Source of the DNA: Macrotis lagotis
Taxonomy: Eukaryota > Chordata > Mammalia > Peramelemorphia > Peramelidae
Length of the DNA stretch: 64,000 nt
Direction: 5' to 3'
Assembly (NCBI RefSeq): GCF_037893015.1
Contig: NC_133658.1
Location: 251,974,518 to 252,038,517 of the forward strand
In this document: in pieces, positions 42,911 through 53,993 of the stretch
Layout: the number at the start of each line of letters is the position of its first letter
Numbering within the stretch: the stretch's first letter is position 1
Notes under the pieces: generated by a model
Seen by the model: only the letters and a program-made list of their open reading frames with translations
Told to the model about the DNA's origin: nothing
Databases searched by the model: none
Translations under genes and position numbers: made by a program

Positions 42911-43715
42911 GAATATGACTTGGAAGGAGATAAAATAGAAAAAGGAGCATTTGAAAGAGAAGAGATTAAGAAACTTTTCTAGGTTTAGTCCCAGACCAGT
43001 ATGAAGGAGGAGTTGCAATAGACTGAACATGTACCAACCCTCTGGTCCTTTCATCTTCTATCTGCTGACTGCATGCCCCACATTATTCTCCTCCTTTCTC
43101 TCTCTCAGTATAAACTCTTCTCTCTACTGATTCCTCTTGGTCACCATATCTTCTCCCATCTACCAAAAATGACTTTGGAGAAACAGCTTTGCTGTTCAAT
43201 TATAAGAAGATGAAGGCTTAATAAACAAGACAAAAGATAACCAAAAAATTCTGGTGTTTCCAGCAATGCTTTCACTGTTCCTGAGTCAGACCAGAGGCAG
43301 CTTTGGGCCTCCTCTGTGGTTATGTGTTTATTTACAGAATTGGAATCTCTAGTCACTCCCTCTTTCACATACTAATCATTCACTCATTTTTTTTCATTCC
43401 CTCATTCATTTATTTACTCCACTGCAGGGTTTTATCAAGCTCCTCCAGTGAACTCAGACCTCTGCTAGGTTTTGTGGGGAACTATAGGCCAAACTCAACT
43501 TCCAGCTCTCACTGCTTTTCCTATTGATGAGTTTTCAAGGAGTATGCCACCACTCCCACCAGTCATAATTCCTAAGGACCCTTAGTTGAGCCTTCTTCCA
43601 TGTATCCACTGACCTATAAGTCACTTGTTTCATATCCTTGTCCAATCACTTATCACCCATAGGAATACACTCTAAAATTTCACAAAGGTACCCCTACCTC
43701 TCATCTCAATTGGGA
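42911..43715. other. No recognised element
   Basis: About 800 bases without a confident repeat or gene. There is an L2-like word TTATTTACTCCACTGCAG near 43410 and nothing stronger. Confidence 0.35.
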
Positions 43716-43719
43716 GAGT

Positions 43720-43890
43720 AGAAATGGCTGCACATTTGATGTTGAAGGACCTACATACAAATCCCAGCTCTGTTATTTACTCACTCTGTAACTAGAGGAA
43801 AGTCATTTTGCCTTCTGTGCTAAGCTTCCTCTCCTATAAATGAGGCAAATGAACATGATTATATCTCAGGTTCTTCCAAGCTCAGACATC
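43720..43890 (+). repeat. MIR-type SINE fragment
   Basis: AAATCCCAGCTCTGTTATTT, CTCTGTAACTAGAGGAAAGT, TCTCCTATAAATGAGGCAAA. Confidence 0.5.
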
Positions 43891-43959
43891 TTAACTTATG
43901 ATGTTAAAGCACTATAATTCAGATAGGGAGACCTGGGAGTGGTCAGGGAGGTCTTCACT

Positions 43960-44110
43960 GGGGCAGCTATATGTTGCAGTAGATAGGACAGTGACCCTGG
44001 AGTCAGAAGGACCTGAGTTCATAATCAGCCTCTGATACTTAATAATTACCTTGGGCAAGTCACTTAACCACATTGCCTTGCAAAAACAAATAATAAAAAA
44101 CAAAAAAAAA
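43960..44110 (+). repeat. WSINE1-type SINE, diverged
   Basis: Head GGGGCAGCTATATGTTGCAG, GTCAGAAGGACCTGAG, ACTTAATAATTACCTTGGGC (a deletion removes part of the CORE), ATTGCCTTGCAAAAACAAAT. Confidence 0.82.
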
Positions 44111-44239
44111 CTAATCTGTCTCAAAGGTAGGTTGAGAAAAGAGAAAGGGTATCCTGGGAAGAGGAAACTATTCAGTCTTGAAGACATATATATATATATA
44201 TATGGAAAAGAAAACATATGGTAGAAAGAATGACTTCAT

Positions 44240-44600
44240 TTGGGGTAAGATGAATTAAAGTCACAAGCTGACTCTGTTACTTTTTATCAGTGTAATTCTA
44301 TACAAATTGTTTCATTTCCCTAGGACTTGATTTCCTTATCTTTCAATCAAAGTGGGATGGAATAGGTCACTTCTAAGGTCCCTTTTTCCTCCAAATTCTG
44401 TAAAAAATAAATAGGACATAGGCTCAAAGTATATAGAGCTGGAAAGAACCATAGAGAGCATCTAGTCCAGCCCCAATTTAAACATGGAATGGAGATGGGG
44501 CCCTGATAGAAAGCTGAATTTAATTGCCCAAAGTCACCCAGGTAATGAATGACAAACAAGTCTTCTGACTTTAAGCTCAGGGCTCTTTCTACCATATAAC
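44240..44600. repeat. MIR-type copies
   Basis: A sense MIR at 44240-44400 (GATTTCCTTATCTTTCAATC, GGTCACTTCTAAGGTCCC) and an antisense MIR-like repeat at 44430-44600 (GAGCTGGAAAGAACCATAGA, GAGCATCTAGTCCAGCCCCA). They underlie the 138-aa minus frame at 44347-44763. Confidence 0.55.
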
Positions 44601-45560
44601 TAATTGGTTTGATCAGAATGTAGGGGGACACATGCAGGAGAGCAGAGAGGCAAGATACAAGCAAAGAGACAGTGTTAAACACTAACATCATATGTTTGAC
44701 CTTTTTAAGTTGCTTGACTAACCTACCATCCAAGGTATAGATTGAGGGCTGGATAGCCATCATACAAGGCTTACCCAGGGTTCAGCCCATTGTCTTGCTG
44801 ACCAGGGAGAGTTTTTTCCAGAGTACAAGATTTAAGAATTTCCAATCCCCAAAGAGAGTGGAACTGGGAATGGATCCCATCAATGTTTCACTAAAACCAA
44901 AGGAGCAAGAAGTCCTGCTTCTTCTCCCTCTCTTCCTCTCCAAGATGCTGGGGGTTTGAGATGGTTGAGTTATTCAGGCCCTAGACTCTAAACCTTTTGG
45001 CAACCACCCTGCCTCCTTGAAATGGCCAACAACAAACTCTCCCAAAAAAGACATTAAACTTTGCAAATCCTGAAACAGAGAGGCCAGACAGCTGGAAGCC
45101 ACTGACACATGAGACCTGCATCAGATGCTGACCTAGTTCTAGGGTAAAACCCAACAGCACAGGCCAGATGAGTCTCACTAAAGCAAAACTTCCTTCTAGA
45201 TGTGTTTTCAGGACCTGCCTCCTCCTCCCCCACCTGACTCAAGCTTTGACAGGGAGAGGAAGAGTTGGAGAACTTAACTTAATGGATTTCTGGACACCAG
45301 CTTGCCTTTCCAAGAAGTGAATGACTTATGAGACTTTATGGTCAGTCAATAAACATTTGTTAACTTTATGGGAATCACCCTTGGGCCACCACCATCTAGA
45401 CAAGCAGACATTACAGGGCAGTGGGAGGCAGAAAGAGGACCAGGTTAGAAATCAGTCCATGGTCCCCACCTAAAGCAGGTCAGTCTCAAGTCTTGTATCA
45501 GCCCCATTTGGGAAACTAAAGACCTATTTCCTGATACCTCTTTCAATACTTCCTTAAAAG
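44601..45560. other. No recognised element
   Basis: Nearly 1 kb with no repeat I can name and no credible exon. The 62- and 65-aa minus frames at 44981-45242 have no domain. Confidence 0.35.
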
Positions 45561-45599
45561 GAAGAAACCACTGAATTAACCAACTTAAATATCTCTATT

Positions 45600-45990
45600 T
45601 CCCTCATTTGGAATCTACCCTTGATTAGACCCTTTAAAGTTTGTCAGTATTTTTTCCTCCAAATGATCCTGTGAGATAGGTTGAGCAAGCCAATGTAATT
45701 ATTACAGGTCCTCCATCTACTCTATTAGGGTGACTTCAGAGATAAGCATAGGGACTGAAAGTGGGATTTTATTAGTATAGGAGACTTCAAGATGAAAAAA
45801 TGCCCTTCACTTAAACAGAGAGGTATCTGGTCCACAAATTCTATTTTCCAAGAGATACGTAGGACACTGAGAGGTCATGTTTCCAAGTTACCCAGTCAAT
45901 ATATGCAGTTAGAACTTCAATTTAACTCTTCCTGTCTCCAAGGCTAGCAGGTTAACCATTATACTATGAAGCACATCATGTTCTCTTATA
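45600..45990 (-). repeat. MIR-type fragments
   Basis: CCTTTAAAGTTTGTCAGTAT, AATGATCCTGTGAGATAGGT (45640-45700), and later GGTCATGTTTCCAAGTTACC with a head-like GGTTAACCATTATACTATGA. Diverged. Confidence 0.45.
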
Positions 45991-46104
45991 ATCACAGAAT
46001 TCTAGAATCACAACATGTAGATTTGTAGACTCATGGTATTTCTAGATGTTTTTTAGTCCAACCTCATCCAAAAAAAATTATATTCCAGTCTGTCAAATGT
46101 TCAG

Positions 46105-46240
46105 TCAATAAACATTTGTTAAGAACCAAATGTTAAGAGCTTTTGTTAAGGCTCTATGATATGTACTAAAAATACAAACAAATATAAGAGACAATCCCTG
46201 CCCTCAAGGAATTTACAATCTAACATACAATATAATATAC
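46105..46240 (-). repeat. L2 LINE 3-prime end
   Basis: TTCAGTCAATAAACATTTGT, a small duplication of the TGTTAAG region, TCCCTGCCCTCAAGGAATTT, ACAATCTAAC. Confidence 0.7.
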
Positions 46241-46316
46241 TACATATAATGGATAAATTGGAAATCATCTAAATCAGTACTCTCCAGTTCCCTAGAACTC
46301 TAGAATTCTTTGTATA

Positions 46317-46635
46317 GGGCTGCTAGGTAGTGAAGTGGATAGAGCACTGGCCTTGGAGTCAGGAGCATGGGAATTCAAATTCAGCCTCAGGTACTTGATA
46401 CTTACTAGCTGTGTGACCTTGGGCAAGTCACTTAACCCTGAATGCCTTGCAATCAGGGCTGTCTCCAGTCATCCGGATTCATATCTGGCCACTGGACCCA
46501 GATGGCTGTGGAGGAGCGAGTGAGACTGGTGACTTACCACAGTCCCCATCACCCAAATCCAATTCATGTGCTTGCTGTGATTTCACCTCCCTGATGTCAT
46601 GATCTTTTTAGAGAATGAAAGACAAACTTCATCAG
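46317..46635 (+). repeat. ATC-tailed SINE, full length
   Basis: The best complete copy: head GGGCTGCTAGGTAGTGAAGT, TGGAGTCAGGAGCATGGGAA, CORE GTGTGACCTTGGGCAAGTCA, then CCAGTCATCCGGATTCATAT, CACTGGACCCAGATGGCTGT, AATCCAATTCATGTGCTTGC, CTCCCTGATGTCATGATCTT and AATGAAAGACAAACTTCATC. Confidence 0.88.
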
Positions 46636-46770
46636 AATTCTCAGTTTCCACCTCTAGGCCTTTGCTTTTGCTTTATCTCTACCTAGAACACCATAGTGTT
46701 GAAGTCTGTCCCCTTGGTGAACTGCCTCATAATGTTTTCGTTTATTATTATCCTTTTAACATTTTTAAAT
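46636..46770 (+). repeat. L2 LINE fragment
   Basis: TAGGCCTTTGCTTTTGCTTT, ACCTAGAACACCATAGTGTT, GTGAACTGCCTCATAATG resemble the sense L2 stretch before its 3-prime end. Confidence 0.5.
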
Positions 46771-46867
46771 TAAAAAATTGTACCACCTTTGTAGGAATGG
46801 GGAGCTATGAGTGTAGAATATTGCCTATGCAATATTCTATATATGATTGATTTTTCTGAATGACTTT

Positions 46868-47015
46868 TTTTTAGATTTTTCAAGGCAATGGGGTTAAGTG
46901 GCTTGCCCAAGGCCACAAGGCTAGGTAATTATCAAGTGTTCTGAGGTCAGATTTGAACCCAGGTACTCCTGACTCCAAGGCTGGTGCTCTATTCACTGCT
47001 CCACCTAGCCACCCC
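46868..47015 (-). repeat. WSINE1-type SINE
   Basis: Antisense subfamily-B copy (GTGGCTTGCCCAAGGCCACA, GGTACTCCTGACTCC). ATGACTTT flanks it (46860-46867, 47016-47023). Confidence 0.9.
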
Positions 47016-47079
47016 ATGACTTTCTTTTTAAAATTTTTAGGGATTGTTCCCTGGATACATGAAAGGAAAGATAGTAATA

Positions 47080-47080
<1 letters not shown>

Positions 47081-47118
<38 letters not shown>
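47081..47118. repeat. (TG)19 microsatellite
   Basis: 38 bases of pure TG. The frames crossing it on both strands are artefacts. Confidence 0.97.
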
Positions 47119-47119
<1 letters not shown>

Positions 47120-47857
47120 TTCTTGGTTATCCACAAAGGAGAATGAGTGAGTTTAGGCCCTTTCTGAGAGTAAATTTCCATAGAAGACAAAAAAAGCAAG
47201 AAAGTTCTGGAAGCCTGGGGGGAAGGGGGGAAGGACCAAGAAAGGTCTCAGACTTCTGAGGACTTTATTGTGGATTGTTAGCTTTTCCAATTAGACCACT
47301 ATCTTGACTTTCCTCTTCCTTTCTGGGAAGTTGGAGTGTGTTGGGTTTTTTTCCCTGTGGTGTCTAGGTTTTGTTATTATTTTGTTCTTTTCTCAGCCTG
47401 TCTTTGGTTTGGATTCTGGCCCTTTGTCCTGCCTGGGGACCTTCAACCCAAGCAGGTCATTCCCTCTCTCATGACTGCACGTCCCTCCTTCTGTACCTTA
47501 ATAGTCTCCTCTGTCTCCCTGCCCTGCCTCTACCCAGTCTCCAGAGCACACCATTGAGTTCCAAGATGCTGGCATCCTAACCTGTCCTGGAAATACCAGC
47601 CCTGACTGAGGACCATAGGCAGTGCTGCCCAACAGTGACATAAGTCATACTGAGGAGGTTAAAAGGATGCGATTATAAGATGTCAAACTTGGGAAATGAG
47701 GAAATCAAAAGCCCCAGTCAGAATCATCTAGGAGCTACATGTGATTTTCTATCTAGCCTTCATCCTGTTTCCATAGCCCAATGAGTCTTTACCTTATTTG
47801 TGTACTGGACCCCTCTGACAGTCTGGTGAAGCCCTTGGACCCCTTCTCAAAATAATG
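47119..47857. other. No recognised element
   Basis: I can assign no repeat or gene. The overlapping 73- and 69-aa plus frames at 47336-47580 are leucine/cysteine-rich without a domain. Confidence 0.35.
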
Positions 47858-48018
47858 CTTTGTTTTTGTTTTTTAGGTTTTTGCAAGGCAAATGGGGTTA
47901 AGTGGCTTGCCCAAGGCCACACAGCTAGGCAATTACTAAGTGTCTGAGGTCGGATTTGAACTCAGGTACTCCTGACTCCAGGGCCGGTGCTTTATCCACT
48001 GCGCCACCTAGCTGCCCC
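47858..48018 (-). repeat. WSINE1-type SINE
   Basis: A near-consensus subfamily-B copy (GTGGCTTGCCCAAGGCCACA, CACTGCGCCACCTAGCTGCC). CAAAATAATG duplicates at 47848-47857 and 48019-48028. Confidence 0.94.
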
Positions 48019-48379
48019 CAAAATAATGTTTTTAAATAATTGAAGAAAATGCTCAATTCCTCTTAGGGGGCTAATGAAAAGAAGTGGATTTTTCCTCATT
48101 CAGATTCATGCATCTTTGACATATATCCCTGGACTTCAGGTTCAGAACTTGAGGCACAGATCCTCCAGGCCTAGAAGGCCTGGGCAGGACTAAGCCTGAC
48201 TCTTAGCCCCTCTGCTGATCTCCTTTTGGAATGACCTTCTCCTTGACTTGTTCCATAGGGAACAGGACCCTGGAGACCCTAGCAAGTTTGAAGACTCACA
48301 GCCTCTGTTGTAATTTCAGCCAGGCCCCTCCTTGCAGCCTGGAGAGATTCTGTATCACAGGGACCCATGGAAAAAGTGA

Positions 48380-48814
48380 AACTTCTGTGGTTTCCACCCC
48401 ATTTCTACCACTGGCAAGGAAATCTTGGCTGTAGTTAGACTTAGAGCTCATTAAAAAGTGGCTCAGGAGAAAAACATTTCCACTGAGCATTCCTGTGCTA
48501 GGAAGAGTCACTGTGTAAGCTTGGCACATGCTTGTGTATATACAGGAAACTGAGAAAGTACCCTTATGAGAAAGGCAAGAAGCCAGGTATGTGCAAGCAA
48601 GGACTCCTTGTATGTGAGGCGTGCTCTTGGGGGAGGGAAGATGGGGGGCAATTTCTGAGAAGGGGAAGGGAATCCCTGCTTTCCATAGGGACCCTTTCCA
48701 TAGGGATCCTAGATCCAAGTCATTCTCCCTTTTTCAATTTATAATAAAGTCCTTTCATTCATATTAGAAAGAAGTCCTGAGTTACTACTATTTTTGCAGT
48801 CCCAGACGGGGGAC
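48380..48814 (+). mobile_element. Possible solo LTR (3-prime part clearest)
   Basis: TTATAATAAAGTCCTTTCAT looks like an LTR poly-A signal. It is followed by a U5-like stretch ending TGCAGTCCCAGACGGGGGAC, a common retroviral LTR ending. The start is uncertain and no target duplication was proven. The 140-aa minus frame overlapping it has no recognisable product. Confidence 0.4.
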
Positions 48815-48829
48815 AGAAAGACTCAAGTG

Positions 48830-48975
48830 CATAACATTTCTAGTCAGAAGATCAGGGTTCAAATCTTGCCTGTTACTTCCTCCTTGGGTCACCTTGAACA
48901 AGTTGTTTACTTTCTCAGCTTCAGGTCATCTGAACCATGAGCGGTTCCCTTTCATCTCTAGAATTCAAATAATAC
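48830..48975 (+). repeat. MIR-type SINE
   Basis: CTAGTCAGAAGATCAGGGTT, CTTGGGTCACCTTGAACAAG, CTTTCATCTCTAGAATTC. Confidence 0.55.
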
Positions 48976-49199
48976 ACACTCCTATGCCCCTATCCCTCAT
49001 TCTCAAGGAGCTGCCATTATTGTAGAGAAGTATTCTGGTACTGCCCAGAATAGAAGTTCCAGTAAAATGGATAAGGGGTGGGAAACCATGAATTCCCACT
49101 TCCTTCCCATCCTTCATGTCTCTGGGCCAAGCAGAAAATTGAGACTGGTAGAAGATGGTTGGCTGACCACCAGGAATTCTTGAGCTGTGATGGTGACTT

Positions 49200-49560
49200 T
49201 AGTGAGTGATAACTAGAGTTTTAGATCTGGTTCTGCCCCTTACTAACCAAGATATGACTGTAGGCAATTTATTTCTCTCCAAGCTTCTTTCCTCATCTAT
49301 GAAACGGGTATTATAATATGTACGAGCTCCTTTGCAAGTTTGCCATGAAGATCAAATGATGGGGCAGCGAGGTGGTGTAGTGGATGGAGCACCCACCCTG
49401 GGGTCAGGAGGACATGAGTTCAAATCCAGCCTCAGACACTTGAATCTTACTGTGTGACCTTGGGTAAGTCACTTAACCCCACTGCTTCACAAAAACAAAA
49501 ACAAAAAAATGAAGATCAAATGAGACAACATATTTGAATTGTTTGATGTAATATAACTGT
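49200..49560 (+). repeat. MIR-type SINE split by a WSINE1-type SINE
   Basis: Left part 49200-49359 (GGTTCTGCCCCTTACTAACC, CTTTCCTCATCTATGAAACG, TGCCATGAAGATCAAATGA). Right part 49509-49560. Confidence 0.65.
49360..49508 (+). repeat. WSINE1-type SINE
   Basis: A perfect 15-base duplication ATGAAGATCAAATGA (49345-49359, 49509-49523). Subfamily A (GGAGGACATGAG, GTGTGACCTTGGGTAAGTCA) with a (CAAAAA) tail. Confidence 0.95.
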
Positions 49561-49574
49561 CATCCACTGAGAGG

Positions 49575-49800
49575 TCCTGCAGCTAATGACATGAATACCA
49601 GGCATGGAATCAGGAAGACCTAAGTTCAAATCCTGCCTCAGATGCTGATCAGCTGTGTGTCCCTGGCCCAATCTCAGTTCGTTCCTCTCTAAAATGAGAA
49701 TACTAATAGCTCTTACAGAGTTGATGTAAGATTAAATGAGTTAATTCATGCAAAGCATTTTATAAACCTTGAGGCTCTGTGTAAATGTTAGTTTTAATAT
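49575..49800 (+). repeat. THER1/MIR-type SINE, near full length
   Basis: GGTCCTGCAGCTAATGACAT, CTAAGTTCAAATCCTGCCTC, AGCTGTGTGTCCCTGGCCCA, ACAGAGTTGATGTAAGATTA, GCAAAGCATTTTATAAACC. Confidence 0.75.
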
Positions 49801-49839
49801 TGTTGTTTTTCAAGGTCCTCACAACCTAGTTCTAAGACC

Positions 49840-50440
49840 CCCTTTTTTGGCAATTACACACTTTTCTCCTTAAATACTTTATAGTGTTCAGTCCTATGCC
49901 TCTTAGACTTCCTTGCTTCTTTCAAATCTCAGTTCAAATGTCACTTTCTCTAGGAGGCCTTGCCTGATTCCCTCCAGCTGCTAGTGCCTCCCTTACCCCT
50001 AGCAATTACTTTGCTTAATTTTTACATATTTTTGTGGTTGTGTTGTTATTGCTATTCAGTCACTTCAGTTGTAGCTGAGTTTTCACAACCCCTTTTAGGA
50101 TTTTCCTGGCAGAGTTACTGGAGTGTTTGCTATTTCTTTCTCCAGCTCATTTTTCAAATTAGGGAACTGAGGCAAACAGGTTTAAGTGCCCAGGGCCACA
50201 CAGCTAATAAGTGTCTGGGGAGGGATTTAAATTCAGGTCTTCTTGTCTCTTGGCACTCTATCCGCTGTACCACCTAACTGCCCTTCTTTATATACTTTAT
50301 ATATACAGATAAGTTTACTCTTTACATGTTTCTTCTAATAAAATTTAAGTTCCTTGAGGACAGGGATTGTTGCATTTTTGTCTTTGCAATCCCAGTGCTG
50401 AGTAAATAGAACTCAATGAAGGCTTGGTGATTGATGGAGC
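49840..50440 (+). repeat. L2 LINE 3-prime region split by an RTE-tailed SINE
   Basis: Left: TCAAATCTCAGTTCAAATGT, CTCTAGGAGGCCTTGCCTGA, CCCTCCAGCTGCTAGTGCC. Right (after 50284): CTAATAAAATTTAAGTTCCT, GAGGACAGGGATTGTTGCAT, AATCCCAGTGCTGAGTAAAT. Confidence 0.82.
50043..50284 (-). repeat. RTE-tailed SINE inside L2
   Basis: TTATTGCTATTCAGTCACTT, GAGTTTTCACAACCCCTTTT, GAGTTACTGGAGTGTTTGCT, GCCCAGGGCCACACAGCTAA, head CTGTACCACCTAACTGCCC. Confidence 0.85.
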
Positions 50441-50499
50441 AATCCATCACAGGGTTGTTGGGAGGATAAAATGAGATAATGAATAAAAAAGGTTTAAAA

Positions 50500-51310
50500 T
50501 ACTAAATAAATATGAATTATTGTCATTACTTATGGAGCTCTCCACCCTCCCCATCAGAACCAGAAGTCAATGTGGGGAACATAGGAGTGAAACATAGGAG
50601 TCTTTGGATTCAATCCTCTCCTTTTATAGCAAAAAACCTGAGACCTAGAGAAGGAAATGACTCATCCAAGATCACACAGCAAGTTCTTGGCAGAATGATT
50701 CTCAGGGAATAGTAAATGGAGAACAGATTGATATTTTTTTAAAGTCAGCTGAGGCAGATTCTAGCAGCCTAGAGCCTCCACCAGATGGACAGTGTCTGAA
50801 AAAATTCTATTGATTTCCAAGTCTGATATGACTGTGATCACTGAATCCGCCCTGCCTGAGAGTAATGAGGGCCAAAACTGAGAAGAAATTCTCAAACTGA
50901 TTTGTTTCATACCTCCCTCTCACCCTAGACCTGGCAGACTGGATCTAGAGGCCAGGAACAAGCCTTGAGCCCCAGTTCCCCATTTGAAGGAGAAAGTATT
51001 GAGCTGCCAAGACCTTGGAGGATGGAGACCAAGGCTGGGGGCTTTTGTCTGTTATTGTTTAATAAAAAATTATCCTAGATGACCTCTAAGGTTCTTTACA
51101 GTTATCAATCCTATAATCTAATGATCTGAAACTACAGTGCAACCTGGGCTAGGATTGACTTTTAAGCCATACAGCAATAGGAAAACACATACCTCCTGGG
51201 GCCATGAAGGGGAGAAATGTGTAGTAAGTCTGGAAAGGGAATCTAAAAGCAAGTTGTAGGGAGTTTTAATAGTAGGTACTGTTATTATCTTCATTTTAGA
51301 GATAAGGAAA
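50500..51310. other. MIR scraps and unassigned DNA
   Basis: MIR-like words at 50590-50710 (CATAGGAGTCTTTGGATTCA, GATCACACAGCAAGTTCTTG) and 51060-51120 (CCTAGATGACCTCTAAGGTT). 51250-51330 begins the antisense MIR that the L1 entered. The rest is not recognised. Confidence 0.4.
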
Positions 51311-51330
51311 TGGAGCCTGAATAAGTTCTT

Positions 51331-52073
51331 TTTCAGAAAGATTTTATTTATTTTGAGTTTTACACTATTTCCCCCATTCTTCCTTCCCTCCCCCCACCCC
51401 CCACAGAAGGCAATCTGTTAGTCTTTACATTGTTTCCATGGAATACATTGATCTCAGTTGAATGTGATGAGAAAGAAATCATATCCCTAAGGAAGAAAAA
51501 TAAAGTATAAGAGATAGCAGAATTACATAATAAGACAACATTTTTTCCCCTAAATTGAAGGTAATAGTCTTTGGTCTTTGTTCAAGTCCACAATTCTTTC
51601 TCTGGATACAGATGGTATTCTCCATTGCAGACAGCCCAAAATTGCCCCTGATGTTGCACTGATGGAATAGAAAGTCCATCAAGCTTGATCATCAGCCCCA
51701 TGTTGCTGTTAGGGCGTACAGTGTTTTTCTGGTTCTGCTCATCTCACTCAACATCAGTCAATGCAAATCCATCCAGGCTTCCCTGAATTCCCATCCCTCC
51801 TGGTTTCTAATAGAACAATGGTGTTCCATGACATACATATACCACAGTTTGTTAAGCTATTCCCCAAATGAAGGACATTCACTTAATTTCTAATACTTTG
51901 CCACCATAAACAGGGATGCTATGAATATTTCTGTACAAGTGATGTTTTTACCCTTTCTCATCATCTCTTCAGGGTATAGACCCAGTAGTGGTATTGCTGG
52001 ATCAAAAGGTATGCCCATTTTTTTGCCCTTTGGGCATAGTTCCAAATTGCTCTTCAGAAAGGTTGGATGAGTA
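51331..52073 (-). repeat. 5-prime-truncated L1 (ORF2 end, 3-prime UTR, tail)
   Basis: On the minus strand the ORF2 end is plain: PFDPAIPLLGLYPEEMMRKG, then IFIASLFMVAKY (51940-52020). The 3-prime UTR and an AAATAAATAAAATCTTTCTG end follow. GAGCCTGAATAAGTTCT (51313-51329) and GAGCCTAAGTAAGTTTC (52074-52090) look like the target duplication. It is about 740 bases and comparatively young among the L1 pieces here. Confidence 0.9.
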
Positions 52074-52090
52074 GAGCCTAAGTAAGTTTC

Positions 52091-52610
52091 ACTGGATAAT
52101 GACTTACCCAAGATAATACAAATATCCAAGGCAGTATTTGAGTCTAAATATTCCTGATTCCAAGTCCCTCTTTTCACTACCTGTATTAGCTCTCAGGATG
52201 TATAATGTCTAAATATATATAATATATATTAAAAAGCATTTAAATACATTATCTCATTTCAGATTTACAACCACCTTGTGAGAAAGGTGGTATAATTGTG
52301 AGCTTTACTTTGTAGATGAGGACATTGGGGAAGATGAAAAGTAGGATGAAGCTGGGCATTGTGAAATAGGTAAGAAGCACCCTTGTCATTTCCTCTCTCC
52401 CTCACCCCCATTAGCCTTTTTGGAACTCCCTCCTGTTCTAATCTTGGACTTCTATTATATCAGAGTTAGAAGAGATGGGAGGGCTCACACATATTATAAT
52501 GACAAAGTTGGAAGGAATCATTTAATTCAATTCATTCTTTTATCAATGCAAAAACCAAGACCTAGAAGGGAGAATGACTTTCTCCAAAGTCACAGAGATA
52601 AATAATGTTT
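52091..52610. repeat. MIR-type fragments around the L1
   Basis: 52091-52180 continues the split antisense MIR (GGATAATGACTTACCCAAGA). 52230-52340 carries ATTATCTCATTTCAGATTTA. 52440-52610 holds TATCAGAGTTAGAAGAGATG and CCAAGACCTAGAAGGGAGAA of a MIR-like repeat. Confidence 0.5.
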
Positions 52611-52819
52611 GTGGTTATTAGTAATATATATTCATAACTACAACTGACTAATGAGTTTTCCCTGTCAGATAAAAAATAACAATAACTTACATTTGTATTA
52701 TGCTCTACAGTTTATAAAGCTAATTGACTTTGGACTTCTTTGTGCTTCAGGTTTGTCTTCTAGAAAAGAAGAGGGTTCTAGACATTTGCTCAGTCATTCC
52801 GTGTCCTACAAAGGCTGAT

Positions 52820-53010
52820 GTATAGGTGAAATGACAGGAACTGGAATCAAAGAGTCTTTATTCTAAGCCCAACTCAGGCCTTAGGACCTGTGTGACCTGG
52901 GACAACTAGTTTGATTTTTCTTGCCTTGCCCCTTCCAGCTCAAAAGCCCATGACCTATGTGTTCAAAAGACCCTCCCAGCTCTGACCTCTGATTTTTTTG
53001 GATTCCACAA
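52820..53010 (+). repeat. MIR-type SINE
   Basis: GAAATGACAGGAACTGGAAT, GACCTGTGTGACCTGGGACA, CAAAAGACCCTCCCAGCTCT. Confidence 0.55.
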
Positions 53011-53776
53011 GAATAACATCACAATCAGTCACCTCCCTGGGCTGCTGCACCCACCAGTTATTACTTGACATGACGTTTCTATGGCAAACCAGGGAGCTGG
53101 ACTCAGCTCAGTGGGGCTGCCTTATCTCTTCCCTGCCTGGAAGGATGTGGGAGAGTTATCGTTCTGCGGGTGGGTGATTTCCAGACGATGGTGTGAGCAG
53201 ACAGTGAACAAAAACATGGAGATAAAGCCAAAGATTGGGTGCCAAGGGTTCTGGCCCTGAGATCAGCATGGGGGAGAATCCTTAATAAATTTCTTTTAAC
53301 CTCATAGAGGGCCAACAACTTGGTAAGAGGTTCAGGGTGGGGAGCGGGGAAAGAGGAAAAAAACAGGGTATAGAATATTTGTAGACAGAGCTGGTGGGTG
53401 GAACCCTCAAGTCTGGCGAGCCTTAGACTTAGTCACATAATAGCTACTGTCCTTTCTGTGATAAACGGAATTTCTTTGGGGACTTCAAACAGTTGGACTC
53501 TCTCCTCAGCTTTCTTATGACTGGAATAACATTAGAAACTTTCTCTTAGTCAAAAATGATGCATGAAATGATGGGTTCTACTTTTCCCCTCATCCCTAAA
53601 GGATACCATACATCCTGTCTTGTCAGTAGATGACTTCAGGCAAGTCATTTCCTCCCTTTGGCCCTTAGGATCACCTACATATTTGTTTGCCTGTTGTCTC
53701 CCCCAGTTCTGGAAGGGTGGAGATTGTCTTTTGCCTTTATTTCCCCAGTCCTTGACCCAGAAGACTACTAGATGAG
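53011..53776. other. Apparently non-repetitive DNA
   Basis: I see no repeat family in most of this 760-base stretch. It contains several GATA-type words (CCTTATCTCTT at 53120-53130, GAGTTATCG near 53153, GGAGATAAAG near 53219). The 71- and 96-aa minus frames show no domain. Confidence 0.35.
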
Positions 53777-53991
53777 GTTGTTCAGTCATGTGTATGAGGT
53801 TTTCTTGGCAAAGATACTGGGAATGGTTTGTCATTTCCAACTTTAATATGTGCCCATTTTACAAATGAGGAATTGAGACAAGTAGGGGCTAAGTGACTTG
53901 CCCATCTCGCTAGTCTGAGACGGGATTTGAGCTCACACCTTCCTGGCTCCAGGGCCTAACGCTCTATTATCCACTGTTACCACCCAGCTTC
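53777..53991 (-). repeat. RTE-tailed SINE
   Basis: TTGTTCAGTCATGTGTATGA, GGCAAAGATACTGGGAATGG, CCCATTTTACAAATGAGGAA, head CACTGTTACCACCCAGC. Part of the RTE tail is deleted. Confidence 0.8.
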
Positions 53992-53993
53992 TA

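Noticed and set aside
44347-44763. 138-residue minus-strand frame
   Set aside because: Overlaps MIR-type repeats, has no recognisable domain, no promoter and no splice context.
48296-48718. 140-residue minus-strand frame
   Set aside because: Lies antisense over LTR-like sequence and has no recognisable product.
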